Assembly: GCA_030765045.1 (NCBI GenBank)
Contig: CM060970.1
Location: 52,910,076-52,974,075, forward strand
Direction of reading: 5' to 3'
DNA length: 64,000 nucleotides
DNA from: Tenodera sinensis
Lineage: Eukaryota > Arthropoda > Insecta > Mantodea > Mantidae
Part shown: in pieces, positions 33,101 through 45,372 of the stretch
How the letters are laid out: every line of letters starts with the position of its first letter
Position numbering within the stretch: the stretch's first letter is position 1
Position numbers and translations under genes: made by a program
Notes under the pieces: generated by a model
Seen by the model: the letters and a program-made list of their open reading frames with translations, nothing else
What the model was told of the DNA's origin: nothing
The model's database searches: none

Positions 33101-33560
33101 GGATTGGATTTGGTTTAAGGGCGCTCAACTTCTAGGTCATCAGCGCCAGTGTGAGAGATGAAGAGTACAGTTACTTTTCCTGTAGGATTATTTCACTTAA
33201 AATTAAATCGCAAAACACAATCCTCGTTGCTAACGCCAACAGAATTTACAATTCGTCCTGACCTTGAGCCTCACAGTCATTCTGTCCTCTCATAACCTTG
33301 AAACATACTTCACTGTCTTTCACTTCTACTATCTCTATCCCGCAAAGCTCTCCTGATGATACACGCACACTCATTGAAATAGGCTTATTTAAAAGTTGCT
33401 TCACTTAACCAACAACTCCGGCGTGAGGATTAAATTCGTACAACTGTCTCTGACGACACTCAAAATCTCTGAACACTGACTTACAAACACACACATACTT
33501 GAAACTGCTAAACAGCTGTCTCGTTCAACACCTAAAAGACTAGCTTCTTGCAACTCTGCA
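33101..33560 (-). mobile_element. Short LINE-like derivative with jockey-type 3' tail
   Basis: Minus strand ends in 'ggcgctgatgacctagaagt' then 'tgagcgcccttaaacc', the same 3' end as the jockey-like LINE at 49351-50509. Upstream there is no reverse transcriptase, only about 350 bp resembling a 5' UTR with one 42-codon frame (ATG near 33376, reading 'MSVRVSSGELCGIEIVEV'). It looks like a LINE with the whole coding region deleted, or a SINE that borrowed a LINE tail. Left end uncertain. Confidence 0.5.
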
Positions 33561-34831
33561 TTCGCTTACGTTAGGCCTGTTACCGGCGAATTCTCTGGAA
33601 AATGTATCGTTTCTCGATCACCTCGTAAAGTCTCGAACAGTGTGGAAATACTTGGTTCTGACGGCTCCAATGTTTCCGGACCGTATATTTGCAAGTAGTG
33701 GTGTTGTAGGTGTGGAGACCTTGAGCGTTTCTTTGACGGACCGGGTGCAGCCGTTACAATATGAACAAGAAAACAAAAGAGTGCACTTCCAAAGACTTAG
33801 GCGTTTCCTTGAACACGTTAAGCAGTAGAAAATTATTCTTATTCCTAAAAAAAAAAAAACGTGTGTAAAAATAACACAAATCCGTCGATGTTTCATTTCA
33901 AGCCTGGGACTCGGAATTGGATCTGGGTTCGATCCCGTTGAACAGCCAATCTGTCCAAAGTCTTTTTTCGCAGTTTTTCTTGATCAGTAGACAAACAGGG
34001 AGTTGATTACTTTTATTTCTACGACTTTCCAACCCTCTATTTCATTTCACAACATTTAAACCTGGATTGGAAGTGTTGGCGAATAAGCAATTATAGCGTT
34101 ACTATGTGGTGCAATCTGCGATCTGTAACTGCAGCTCTCGGCAGAGGCGGCGCGTGGCCGCCTGTCTTCCTGTAGGGGGGCCTGTGTAGAAACCATGAGG
34201 CTATCGGTTACACGAAGAAGTCTGGCGCCGAGATAATCTCCAGCAGAAGCTTGGTACACTTGGTTGGTGGTCCTACTTCCGGGTTCCGGCACACCCAACT
34301 CCTCCTTCCCAGGGTCTCACTATTGGCGCAGTGTGAAATTCCCTCTATTTGTACTAACTCTACCCCTGAAGCCAAAAAGACATTTTTATAAAAGGTTCCG
34401 TGTACGTGTTTATGTATCTGTGTACAGCATAATTGAACAGAGAAAAGTTATTCAATAGCATAAAATATATAGTTTTTACATTTCTATAAGGAGGTTTGAA
34501 TCTACGAAATGTCCGTTTAGTTCCCGGTTGGCTGACGTGGAACTCACTCTAGCACCAGTCATTACTGACCTCTTTCACGCGAAAAATTTGGGTATCAAGC
34601 TGCTTTTTAGCCAACCAAAAAGATGTTTTATTTCTTGGCACCTTATTTGTGTTTACGGAGCTTTAAGCCGAGGCTATCACTATAGGCCCAAGAACGATTA
34701 CCTGTACTTGGCACGTTATAGCAACAAAAATTCTGACTTGACAAATGGAAAGATCTTCTCAAGTAAGAATATAATCTACGGGTTGCATAGATATGAAAAA
34801 ATAGGCTCAGCTGATTCACCTGGTATAAAGA
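33561..34831. other. Non-coding, no gene recognised
   Basis: A B-box-like 'ggttcgatccc' occurs near 33926 without an A box. The open frame at 34528-34866 (112 codons) and its antisense at 34643-34945 end in an inverted repeat and match no family I know. Confidence 0.35.
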
Positions 34832-34890
34832 AGAGCCTTTTGAGGCAGTGGAAGGGAGAGATATAACCTCCCACTGTCTCAAAAGACTCT
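34832..34890. repeat. Perfect-looking hairpin, 20-bp arms
   Basis: Left arm 'agagccttttgaggcagtgg' (34832-34851), right arm 'ccactgtctcaaaagactct' (34871-34890), 19-base loop. Eighteen of 20 pairs match, and one of the two exceptions is a G-U pair in RNA. Confidence 0.8.
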
Positions 34891-34976
34891 GAACAAGGTA
34901 GACGTATAATTTTATTGGATAGAGGAAGTCCTGAGTTTGACACATGAGGTTGCTCCTTTAGTTTCTTATCAAGGGT

Positions 34977-35613
34977 ATACCAAAGTGAAAAAGGTGATTT
35001 TCTATAGTTACTTAATTTTTTGTATAGGCATTACTATCAACCAAATTTCATTCTAATATCTAATCACATTCTTGATATATTAATTAATTTATATCAATTT
35101 TATGGGGTATGCCAAAATCTAACTCCTCCAACAGAAGTTATACAATTTTAAAAAAATAATTTCTGTTGTTTCTCTTATTACCTTTGTAACAACTTAAAGT
35201 ATGGATATTTTGATATTGTTGATATTGTGAAGTTTCTCTTTAAAAGTTTAATAACGCAAAGTGAAAAAACACCATAAAAACAGCGTGTTACATTATTTTT
35301 TTTTAAAAAAATGTTAACATCAAAATTCCAATACTACATTTTATTACCAATACTCTGAAATATATTGGAAAAACGTTTTAGATCAAGATTTTTGTGGGAG
35401 ATGGTAGATTTTGAATATGAGAAAGTAACAAAGATCGCTTAAAGTTGAAAAGGAAGGCGCACCACTTTTAAAATGGCGTCCAAAATATGTGTACCCTCTC
35501 CCCAGGGGATTAAAACTTCGCAGATATATTCTTTAAGGTTTGGTGCACTTTTTGCAAAATTCAATTTTTCTGACCAAAGAGGCTAAACTATCACTTCGGT
35601 GTTCCCTTAAGGC
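34977..35613 (+). repeat. Family E element (MITE-like), copy 1
   Basis: Ends 'taccaaagtgaaaaagg' and 'ctatcacttcggtgttccc' are imperfect inverted repeats. A longer inverted copy is at 42525-43577, with shared text such as 'tgatatattaattaat' and the motif 'tttggacac/tccaaaatatg'. TTAA follows the right end. No coding capacity. Confidence 0.6.
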
Positions 35614-35619
35614 TGATAC

Positions 35620-35820
35620 AAAATTAATGGCGGGTGTCAGGAGGTCAGCACGAGATCCAATCAGGGGCTTGCCACATCTTGCGGTATTGTATGATTAAAC
35701 ATGCTTGAATCACTCTAAAGCCAGTCATACAAATATCATTTTCGCCCACAAAATGTGTGTACAACAGGCCAGGTACAAGCCATCATTAAATTTTGTGTCT
35801 GCCAGAGAAAGCCAACAGAT
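35620..35820 (+). repeat. Family H dispersed repeat, copy 2
   Basis: Partner of 4050-4275 in the same orientation; follows family E directly. Confidence 0.5.
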
Positions 35821-37554
35821 GCACAAATTCAAGCGCACGCTCATCTCTGAAACAAAATATTTGGTGTTTATAATATAATCTACGTTATATTTTACCTTGG
35901 CTGGATAAATTATGTAACAAATGTAGAGTGGTATATTTAGCCTTGCACTTTGCCTCGAGGTAACTTTAGTGGCGTTATTTTAATCGCATTGGATGCCAGC
36001 TCCATGAAGATTTCCTCCTGAAAAATCACTCAAGTTTTGCTGCAACAATTTCCAGTGGAATAAGCTTCTTCCACATCGTACGGATCTGCAGCAAAATTAA
36101 TGTATATCAGGCAACGGAGAAACACCAACTACGTCTAGGTTGTTAGAGCTTATTAAAAAAAGCAAAACAAAAATATAAAGCGTATCGTGTACGCAGGAAA
36201 ATATTTCCCTCAACGACGCTGCAGCTAGCAAAATAACGATGCATTTTGTTCTATTTTTTAATTTTCCGCCCTTATTTCCGCTCTACCAGGCTATTGACAG
36301 CCGCAAACTGCTTCTAATTTACACTTGAAAAGAGGAAGGGGGTTTGGCGCAAGGAAAGCATGCGCATGCAGGCATTACGGTGTGTTGAACTCGGCTACAT
36401 AATCTTATACGGCTTCTGGTTGGGTAGTAATGCATTTGGTGGCAAGTCATGCGAAACACCGTTACTAATCTTAACGAGCGAAAACTTCCAGCCCGACATT
36501 CATTTACCTCAAATCTGTTGCTATTTTTCTTCTCCTCTTACTTTTATTTTTATATTTTCATCCGGCTTTGCTTGTTCTTTTGCTTTCGGATTTTATTTCT
36601 CGGCTTTTGTTTCATTCTTCAGAATTATTTTCCTCTTTCTCTTATCTTATCTTGTGGGTCTAAGAGCCACTTAAAGTAAGTTTACTTCTACCATTTTCTT
36701 TCTGCAGTTTGAGCCCTGCAAACAACGCCAAAAAATTGGATAACTGAGACAAACTCAGGGGTTAAATGGCAAGTACGATTCGACGATACTATTAACTAAG
36801 GCCCCGTTTATTTCCATAGTTTATAGAACAATAGATTTTGAAATTATATGCAGGATTACAGCAAAATGCAGGGTAACCATTAAATTATGCATTGAAATAT
36901 ATAAAAGGGGCAATACAATAAAAGCTTAAATTATATTTACAGATTCAATTATGTATACCGTTTATAAATTTACACATATACATTATTTTGTAAACTTTTA
37001 CTTTGTATAATCAAATACATTGTGAATGTTTCAAAAACAAGACTTGTATAAAACACCTTATATTGTGTCTCTCTCCATCTGTAGAAAAAAGCACTGAATC
37101 CTCCAGAATTATATACGTAAATTTATAACTAGAGTCCTGCAATTGAGATCTACTCAAATATTTATTTTAATTGCACAAGTAATCCTGAGTTACATTCCCT
37201 ATTCGCAACTTCTGCACTGTACTGTGCTATGTATCCTGGAGCGGCTGTGTGTAACACAGCCAGTGCCTGACCCTGGCTTAATGTCTGAACCTGCAGGGTT
37301 CTTATGGAACTGAAATGTTGCTCCATGGTTATTACAAAACTACCTAGTTACCTGCCAAGGGAAAAAAATACCTCATCTGTTACATTCACACAACATTCTC
37401 AACCCTCTATCATTTATAAATGTTAATGTAAACTATTCTCACAAAACTTAATTTTTCTATCTACTTTATTTTAGTCGATGTAAAATTTTGCAAATATAAC
37501 TACATTACACATTTCATAATTGGTATGAAGATAACGACTGTGAAATATTTAAGA
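35821..37554. other. Non-coding, nothing recognised
   Basis: Frames at 36360-36674 and 36449-36679 overlap each other in a pyrimidine-rich run and are low-complexity. Nothing else seen. Confidence 0.4.
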
Positions 37555-37984
37555 ACTGGACGCTATGAGCTGATCTTATGAGTAAAATTTCACAGTCTTG
37601 AAAGCTAATTGCGAGAGACAACTAAATATCGAGAGGACTTTGAAGGACGTCAAAGTATGAACAATCGAGACATTAATAAGAAATATGTCGGAAATAGCTT
37701 ATGCCATAAAAATTATTTGAAATAAATTGTGTGATCTACAGTTTTTGTGTGTTATACTGTCGTCTATTGCTTACGTTTGCAGCTATGCAAGACTATACAA
37801 AATTCCTCCCGAATGAAGAGTCCATCATAGGCTATTCCACAAAATTTAGTACATACATTCTTCTATTTACCTAAGGGGTAGTTTGGTGTTTGGAGGACAT
37901 TCGTTCCATATCTCTGGAAGATGGTGAGTTTAATTACTAATTTTCTCATTTAACCAATGTTTTGTTTTTAACTTATGATGTTCA

Positions 37985-38047
<63 letters not shown>

Positions 38048-38050
38048 CCA
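37555..38050 (-). repeat. Family D element, diverged, with (CA)n tract
   Basis: 'acgtttgcagctatgcaaga', 'acaaaattcc', 'cttacctaaggggtagttt'-like blocks precede a (CA) run of nearly 60 bp at 37985-38044. The left arm is missing after the run. A related diverged copy is at 41370-41900. Confidence 0.55.
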
Positions 38051-38749
38051 TAGGGACCATTTTGTAAACAATCTGGTGTGTTCTTTTGTCTCCTCAGTCT
38101 TGTCACATTATTGTTAAAAACTCTGTTTGTACTAACTACTTTAAGCTAATCTAAAGATTTGTTGATACAATTTGACTTATTGCATATTTCCTCATAAACA
38201 GAAAGCTGAAGGGGACAAGGTAGTCTATTGATCATAACATTTATTTGCGTTAATAACTTTTGTGGTTAGATCTACAAAATTATTTCATCCAAACTAATAA
38301 AATTTATGTAAGATTTAAACTCTCGATTTGGAAGCTAGCATGCTGCTACCCAGACCACAGAGACGGTGGTTTGTTATCTTCGATTTATAAACAAAATGCC
38401 TAACACTTGTGAAGAGCCTGTGAAGTTCGCATCATTCTCATTGAATTTTACATAACTGGGAAAATATGAGATAAAAGGCTTAAAACGGAAAAAAATGCGG
38501 AAGTCGCTAAAATATGCAAAGCTGTTCCATAAGCTTTTTGTAGCATTAGTCGCTTATAGATACTTCCTCCTGTTTTTGTAAATGTCACAGTATTTTGTAC
38601 AAAACATTTCTGAAACATAGTGAGTTCCTTTATTTCCTTCTAGCCCATGTAGAACGCACAGTGCAGGTTTATAAGGAGCTATCTGTTAACTTTTATGTGT
38701 CATTTCAAACATTTTATTACATACATACGTATTTTTCAATATGAACATA
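38051..38749. other. Non-coding, nothing recognised
   Basis: AT-rich sequence between family D and family G copies. No frames or repeats recognised. Confidence 0.4.
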
Positions 38750-39105
38750 TGCGTACACTTCAAAAACACAGCAAGTTAGGGCTCTGAGTGCACAGATTAT
38801 GCATGATGGAAGATTCAAATATGACAAAAAGGTCCAAAAAAAAAAAAATAATTCAACTATCGTGGAACTCAAAAGATTATTGAACATTATTGGATAATTA
38901 TTTGTACAGAGTAAGACTGAAGAGGCGAATGTTTTGCTTACTAATGCGACTTCTGCTGCTAGGCATGCGTTCACACCTACGAGGAAAGTCGAAATAAGGC
39001 GAGCCCTAGAAAACAGCTTTCTCTACATCTCTTATTACGAGCTACCGCAAGTAATGAGGGGAAGGATAGTGTGCCTTAAAGCTTTTTGAGTATTTTTCTA
39101 CAGGT
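38750..39105 (+). repeat. Family G dispersed repeat, copy 2
   Basis: Partner of 7728-8160 in the same orientation. The minus frame at 38717-38974 overlaps it and shows no domain. Confidence 0.45.
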
Positions 39106-39114
39106 AGGGTTTTT

Positions 39115-40100
39115 TTTTTTTAACTTTTTTCTACTACGTATAGTAAGTATAGGAAGTATTGTATTCCACCCAAAAAATGGATGTTGAGGTTTCACCAGAA
39201 ATATGTTTTGAGACCCCCTGAAACCTAAAAAGCAATTTTAGAAAAAGGCCTGCGCGCGCATGTATGTGTATATATGTATGGATGTGTGTGTGTGACTGTA
39301 TGTAAACAGAATTACTCAACAACGAAAAGTCGGTTAAAAACGTTATCTTTCAAGGATGCGACAGGAAGATTTTGAAGAAAATTGCTCCAGCCTAAACTAC
39401 CCTTTACATGGAAAATTTGTCGAAAATGTTTATTTACTCGAAAATGGTTCTAACAATTTTGATTGAAATACCACATTTAATTAATTTTAATGGCAAATAA
39501 AATTTATATTTTGAATTTTCTGGCTAGAGGCTATGTAGTCCTGTTTATTCTTGATAGATTTTGCATAACTCGTAAACCGTAAGAGATAGACCAAATCTTA
39601 CTACACAAAACATGTAGATCTCATCAAAACGCATTACATAATTATATCTAAATACATTGTTTATGGTGTGAAGACTTCGGAGATATTCCTAGTTATTTGT
39701 GTGAGTTTTGCAATGCTTGAACTTTTCTAAATGGAAGGTTGTTATTCACTATTTTATCTCTTGGCCACGCAAAGAGTACGGAATTTCAAAGCTTTAAAAG
39801 ATTTGACTATCACTTAAAGGCCAGTGTACTCTCATATTCCCCTTGCACCTACAACAAAATTAGCTATAAGATAATTTATTAAATTTTTTGTTGACTAATA
39901 TGAAGTAGGTAAGAGATTTTAAGAAGTGTTAGTAGAGTAGAGAGTTTCATGTGAGTGCAACACGCCAGATACTTTTTTTTTTTTTTTAGTTGAGGAGTCC
40001 CAAAACATGCATTTACCGTGAAATGGTGTCGAATTTTAGGATGCAAAACAATACTCCCTCTTCTTACTGTAAGGACGCAGGAGAGAGAGTGAAAATGCAA
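39115..40100 (+). mobile_element. Family D element, full length with both terminal arms
   Basis: Left arm about 39120-39240 ('aagtattgtattccaccc', 'gttgaggtttcaccag', 'ttttgagaccccctgaa'). Then a short TG/CG-rich tract in place of the microsatellite, the full D core, 'catgtgagtgcaacac' at about 39949-39964, and a right arm about 39985-40098 that is the rough inverse of the left arm. No coding capacity: a long non-autonomous terminal-inverted-repeat element. Confidence 0.75.
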
Positions 40101-41369
40101 TGTGTTTAGGGCTCAATCCGGATGTTTCTCTGACATTTTTACTGCGCTAATGTCACGCATGGCAGAATATGGAAACGTTAATTTGTTTATTTCATTAATA
40201 ATTTAAATGAACGAAACACGGTCCCTGTTTTTTCTGCTGTTTTTGTGCTGTCGTTGTGCTAGGTTTCAACAGCGCCCTACACAAATCCCTTCTCCTGAAG
40301 CCTCAAAGGGAAATTTCACACGTAAAATTGCTTGCTTTCCAAAACTTCAAAGTAACTAAACTCGACGGAGAAAACGAGATGGTTGAGATTGTGTGCATGT
40401 GAGTGCGGGCGACTTCAGTCAATGTGTGTGTCATGAAAGGCCAATTAAAATGAGACGCTAAAAATTAAGGAAGAAAAGAGTTGACATTTTCCTCTGTAAG
40501 AAAAAACTTGCAGCGGTAGTTGTTTTCACTTATTCCAACTAATTTTTTTTCTCTATAACTGCTTAGTTTGAATTAAAATGGGTTCGCCAATACGAGGGAA
40601 AAAACGTGTTTTTCCTGTTTTCCTCGGTTTATAGCAAGCAGAATTATTTTAATATTCTCTGCAAAATGTACTAGTTCAGTTTACTATAGCTTGCGTGGCA
40701 GTTCCTGCAAAGTGTATCAATTTGCTTCAATATTTATTTCTTCCAACATAGCTTTACAAGTAGACAGTTCATTGTAAAGGTATTTCGAAATCACCATAAA
40801 CTCAGGTCATCTGCTACACGTTAAAAGTTTATCACTGCCAGTTCCTAAGTTCTTTTTCTATTTTATAAAGACTTAAATTCAGGAGAAAAAATACTACAGG
40901 AGAGGATAGACAGCTTACTAAATATGGGAAAAATTAAGCCAGCATTAGAATTAGTAGAATTAGCTTAAAACATGTTGGTAGAGAATGAAAGTTGAGAGTT
41001 AAAAGAAAGAATAAACTTACCCATCAGATATAAAACGAAATGTTAATTATAAGGGGAAGTGTTAAAATAAGCATCTCCAAAAGAGGGAGATAAACTGTAC
41101 TATTGGTAGTCATGTAATTGTGAAATATGAGAAACAAATATTCATTCAAGTTCTTTTTCTTTTAAAAGTCAATAACTTTAAAAAGTTTTCCAGCTACAAG
41201 TAATTTAATATATCACACTAGCATGACCTTCTCTATTCTTTATTGCTTATTGATGGGTATACAATATATTCTTGCCCAAGCTTATTTTTCTAACTACAGC
41301 TTCTGACTGAGATAAACCTTTAAAGAAATAGTTGCGTTACATATTTTGTTATAAATCTAGTCGAATGTT
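40101..41369. other. Non-coding, nothing recognised
   Basis: AT-rich sequence between family D copies; no frames of note. Confidence 0.45.
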
Positions 41370-41900
41370 AAGAGCTGGACGCTATATGCTGGTCTTAAAA
41401 TTCCATATTCCACGCACTCACCATAAACAGTTGAATGTTAAGACGACTTCAAAGAGATGATAAAATATTGAACAATTTGCAATATTAATAACCGATGTTT
41501 CGGAAACGGCCAAAAATATGACCAAAATATTCTTTGAAATAAACTATGTTATCTTTTGTTTCGTACATTTTTGTCTATAACACCCAAACCTTTCACGAGC
41601 TTCTTCAAACTCGCCGGCGATGATGTAGTCAGAACTTTCTCGAAGACTATGAAGAAAAGCTTTTTTCGTTCTGCCGCTCAATTGTTGTTACACACGTATA
41701 CACAGGTCTACTTTACAGGAGGAACTACAATTATAGCAGTACCAATTACTGTAGTCAAAATTTTCAGTCGTTTGGCGCCTTTGTTTGCTCGTCGGCCTGC
41801 TATGTAAGTACTTTTCGTCTATCACTTAACGTTTGTCAGTTTGCAAGATTACACAAAATTCCTCCAAAATGAAAAAGAGTTTACAGACTAATTCTACAAA
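41370..41900 (-). repeat. Family D-related repeat with an inserted open frame
   Basis: Flanks match 37555-37860 ('cggaaacggcc/tcggaaatagc', 'tttgaaataaa', 'acacaaaattcctcc'). Between 'tttttgtctataac' (about 41567-41580) and 'cttttcgtctatcac' (about 41811-41825) lies about 230 bp absent from the sister copy. It carries most of an 83-codon frame (41556-41807) ending just before a consensus splice donor GTAAGTAC. Confidence 0.45.
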
Positions 41901-42524
41901 ATTGGTGCGTTTGTAACACACTACTTGTAGAACCAGAACCCACTACGCTGGTTATATTCGGCTTTTGTAACATTTAAGTTACGCCACTGATTCTCTATTT
42001 CACTTATTCAAGAAGAATTTCAATTTCAATCCTTTTGAAGGAAAATAACACATCTACAGCCCACTCGTGTTCTTTTCTGCTGCCAGGTGGGTAAGGAAGG
42101 AAAGGGTAGGTCCGTGCAGCATGCGGCACGTGGTGGCACGTACAATGTATGTCAACATTACAGGCTACGTTGAACGTTCTGCTCTGCTGCAAAAACGCAC
42201 AATAAACGCGAAATGCATGATGTTGATGAATTAGCTGCTAAGCATGGCCATGTAGTTATTAAAGTGCTTTCTTATCCATTGTACGTTGAATTCCATAGAA
42301 TGTGTATGGTCAGAACTGAAGAAAAAAAAACACATTGCAGCCAATAATGCCTTCGGATGTTACTGAAATTCAAGTCTTAGTTCAAAATATTGTAAAGGAT
42401 ATTGAAGTCAAGAATCATTGGCCTAGCTACATAGGTCAGTTGAACTAGAAAACAAATATCGTTCTTTTGAAGGTATAATGAACATCTGATAATCAATCAA
42501 CAAGACGAATAATTTTCAGAGGAC
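41901..42524. other. Non-coding, nothing recognised
   Basis: No repeats or frames of note. The minus frame at 42004-42192 has no domain. Confidence 0.4.
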
Positions 42525-43577
42525 AACCAAAGGGTACAGAGAAGTGATGGTAAAAAATCCATTTTTGGATTTTTATTGTAAAAAATGCGCTATACCTTAA
42601 ATAATAATTCTGCAAAGTTTTAACCTCCTAGGTAGAGGGAACATATGTTTTGGACACAATTTTTAAAGGGTGCGCTGGTACAATGACCCTCTGTCTTTTA
42701 AATGCGCATGCCCACACCTCCCATTTCTGATTGCCTGCATTTGTTCTTACTTTTGAGATAGGTTATTTGAGTGTAATTATTGATATACACATCGAGTGTA
42801 ATATTACTTATTTTATTTGTGGCGAAAATAAAAGGCAAGTTGTGGCAGCAGATAAGTTGCTGTTATTTCTATGAACAGACCACGTGTTTGTAAACATTAT
42901 ATCTTTGGCATATTTTAAAACACATATTGAATTATTGTAATATTTCTGAATGCCGAAAAGAAAGGGCAGTAGGTCAACCTTATGCAAAACGACGAGCAAA
43001 ATAAAATGGGGAAAATATACTTGTATGGAGATTAATCAGAAAGTGTGTGATTAAACTTTAAACTCATTGTCCTCAGAATAAGCTTTTTATTATTTTCTCA
43101 TATTCAAAATCTATCTTCTCGCATAAAAGCCTAGCTAGAGATTTATACAATTTTTTAAAATCTATTTCAGAACGTGAGTAGTAAAATGTCCGATAAAATT
43201 TTGATATAAGTTATAATTTAAAAAATAATTTAACAATGAGCTGCTTTTATGATTTTTTTACACTTTGCGGTATTAAAACCTCTCTTAAGAAGAAAAGCTG
43301 TTCATTGTATGAAAATGCCTATCCTTTAATTTGTTACACAGATAATAAAATATATTATTTTTAAAAAATCAACTCCGTAGTTCAACATATTTTGGAGGAC
43401 GTAGATTTTTATTATACCCAATAAAACGTATATACATTAATTAATATATCAATAACCTGATTAGATGTCGAAATAAAGTTTAGCACATATGCCCTTTTAG
43501 TTATTGGCAATGCCTGTGTAAAAAATAAGCATCTAACTTCAATACTTTAGGAAATTACATTTTTCACTTCGGTGTAC
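42525..43577 (-). repeat. Family E element (MITE-like), copy 2, inverted
   Basis: Inverse of 34977-35613 with about 400 bp more internal sequence. Left end 'aaagggtacagagaagtgat' matches the inverse of the other copy's right end, and the right end is 'tttttcacttcggtgtac'. Confidence 0.6.
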
Positions 43578-43594
43578 AATGTTATATTAAGTTT

Positions 43595-44305
43595 GTGGTG
43601 TAACCATTACAATATGAATATACTGTACATGACTTCTGTGCAGTAAGATTTTGTCTCTTACGATTTACCATTACACTCAAGTCATTCAAAATAGAGAACT
43701 TCAGAGGCTGTTGCCAGTAAATTCAATATATACATTTCATTTGTAACGAAAATATCTTAAATGCATGATATATTAATCAAAATCTTTAGAACCAAATTTG
43801 AGATAAATAACATTTTTAATAAAACTATAAAGCAATGGGTAATTTTGGATTATTTGAAAGCCTTTGTAATGCATCTTATAAAAATGCTGAATTTAAATAT
43901 CCGACATTTTATTTTCAAAAAGTTAAAAGTTTTATTTATGGGCGTTCTTTAGCTGCTGTGATACTCAGCATCCTATTCTGTATTTGAATTCAAAGATCAC
44001 TTAATTTTGATCAGAGGCCTGTTTATATCCTGAAATTATTTTTGGTGTCGTAAATCTTCAAGAGCAGATCAAACTTTACTTTCCTTCCAAGGAAGCAAAT
44101 AAATAAATAAAATAATATAAAATAAAATCCATTGCCTGCCACTGGATTTGAACCACTACCTCGGGAAGCACAGGCTGTCTCATACCCCTAGGCCGCGGAG
44201 AACCACCCTTGTTTTTTAATTATGCCATTAACAGACGGGCAAACAGACAAACACTGACCTATTTCTAAACATGATTTTCTTTGGATTCAAAGTTCATAAT
44301 TCATA
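43595..44305 (-). repeat. Family D element interrupted by a tRNA-like insertion
   Basis: Core D blocks to about 43950 ('cagtaagattttgtctctta', 'acatttcatttgtaacgaaa'). D text then resumes at 44231 with 'gacgggcaaacagacaaaca' (degraded microsatellite position) and 'tttggattcaaagttc'. The break holds a minus-strand tRNA-like fragment (44125-44210, 'ggttcaaatcc'-type B box). Confidence 0.5.
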
Positions 44306-45360
44306 ATTGGTCCATATACATTCCTTTTGGCCAATTAATAGAGAGCTGAATTTAACAGTCCCGGTTACTGCTCTGGGACGTAAAATCCAGCCCTCTTCTA
44401 CTGGCTTTCGAAGTTTCATTGGTTATAGTGGTCCACCTGCCGCCAAAGGTCCCCTGCGCAGCAAGTTCTTTGCCCGCCGACCTTCCTATGACAATCCTGT
44501 AGTCCCCAACGGCCAGACTGCAAGTCCCTCTATTAGAGCAGTGATGTCAACTCAAGCGCACTTTCGTGACCTTGGCAGTACTCTGGGCATGAAGATCTCC
44601 GAGGACTGCGTAGTACACACGGCGGTAAGCAAAACATGGGTGTACAAAATTTGAAAGGAAAATGAAGTCAACTCTTTGTTATTATTGTCTTTTCTTGTTT
44701 GGTTTAAAAGTACTTATTTACATAGATTTTGGGATCATAAAGCTTTAACATGAATTACGTAATTATTCAAAAATAAATTAATATTGCAAAAACGAAACAT
44801 TAAAAGCACAAAAGATAACAAATAACCTTTAAGCTTACAATTCAAAAGCAAACCGACTACTCCTGTAACATTAAATAAAAACAGTCTATTAAAACTTCTA
44901 TTTGTGGTCACCCATTGAACCCAATTGTGCATTGTTATGACCATTATTATTTGAGGAATTAATTACAGAAGCAAGCTTGAAGGCAATGCCAAACACACAG
45001 TTTCCAGAACAAATTTGCGAAATTCTGGGTATGTTTGTGGATCAAGGCCTCGATAAAAACTGACAATATGACCACTATGCGCCTTTTTTAGATCTGAATT
45101 ACAGTGTAGACAGTAAGTTCTAGTTGAAGTTCAACTACAACATTGTCATAATTTACAGAATAGGGTAAGAAGAACAGATCCAGTTTAGATTCGAGAGCTT
45201 TCAAATCTGAAAATCTTCCAGCAAACAACTCTTAAGAGTGCACCCAATATGTCGCAATACTATTTAATCTCTGTGCTTGTGTTAAGAACAGCTGATAGTG
45301 ATTTTGGATAAAATTGGTATTCTTGACTAAAATGTGTTAATCGTTGGCCAGCTATTGTGA
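44306..45360. other. Non-coding with a family K copy at 44545-44645
   Basis: 44545-44645 matches the inverse of 11565-11690 ('gatgtcaactcaagcgcac', 'ttcgtgaccttggcag', 'gtaagcaaaac'). The 115-codon frame at 44307-44654 runs through this repeat. Its reading does not persist in the other copy, so I do not call it a gene. Confidence 0.4.
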
Positions 45361-45372
45361 ACAACATGTTTG

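Noticed and set aside
34528..34866. 112-codon plus-strand frame
   Set aside because: No recognisable domain; an equally long frame lies on the opposite strand and it ends inside a hairpin.
44307..44654. 115-codon frame with protein-like composition, ending near a GTAAGC donor
   Set aside because: It overlaps a repeat (family K) shared with 11565-11690, where the frame is not kept. A captured exon remains possible but unsupported.
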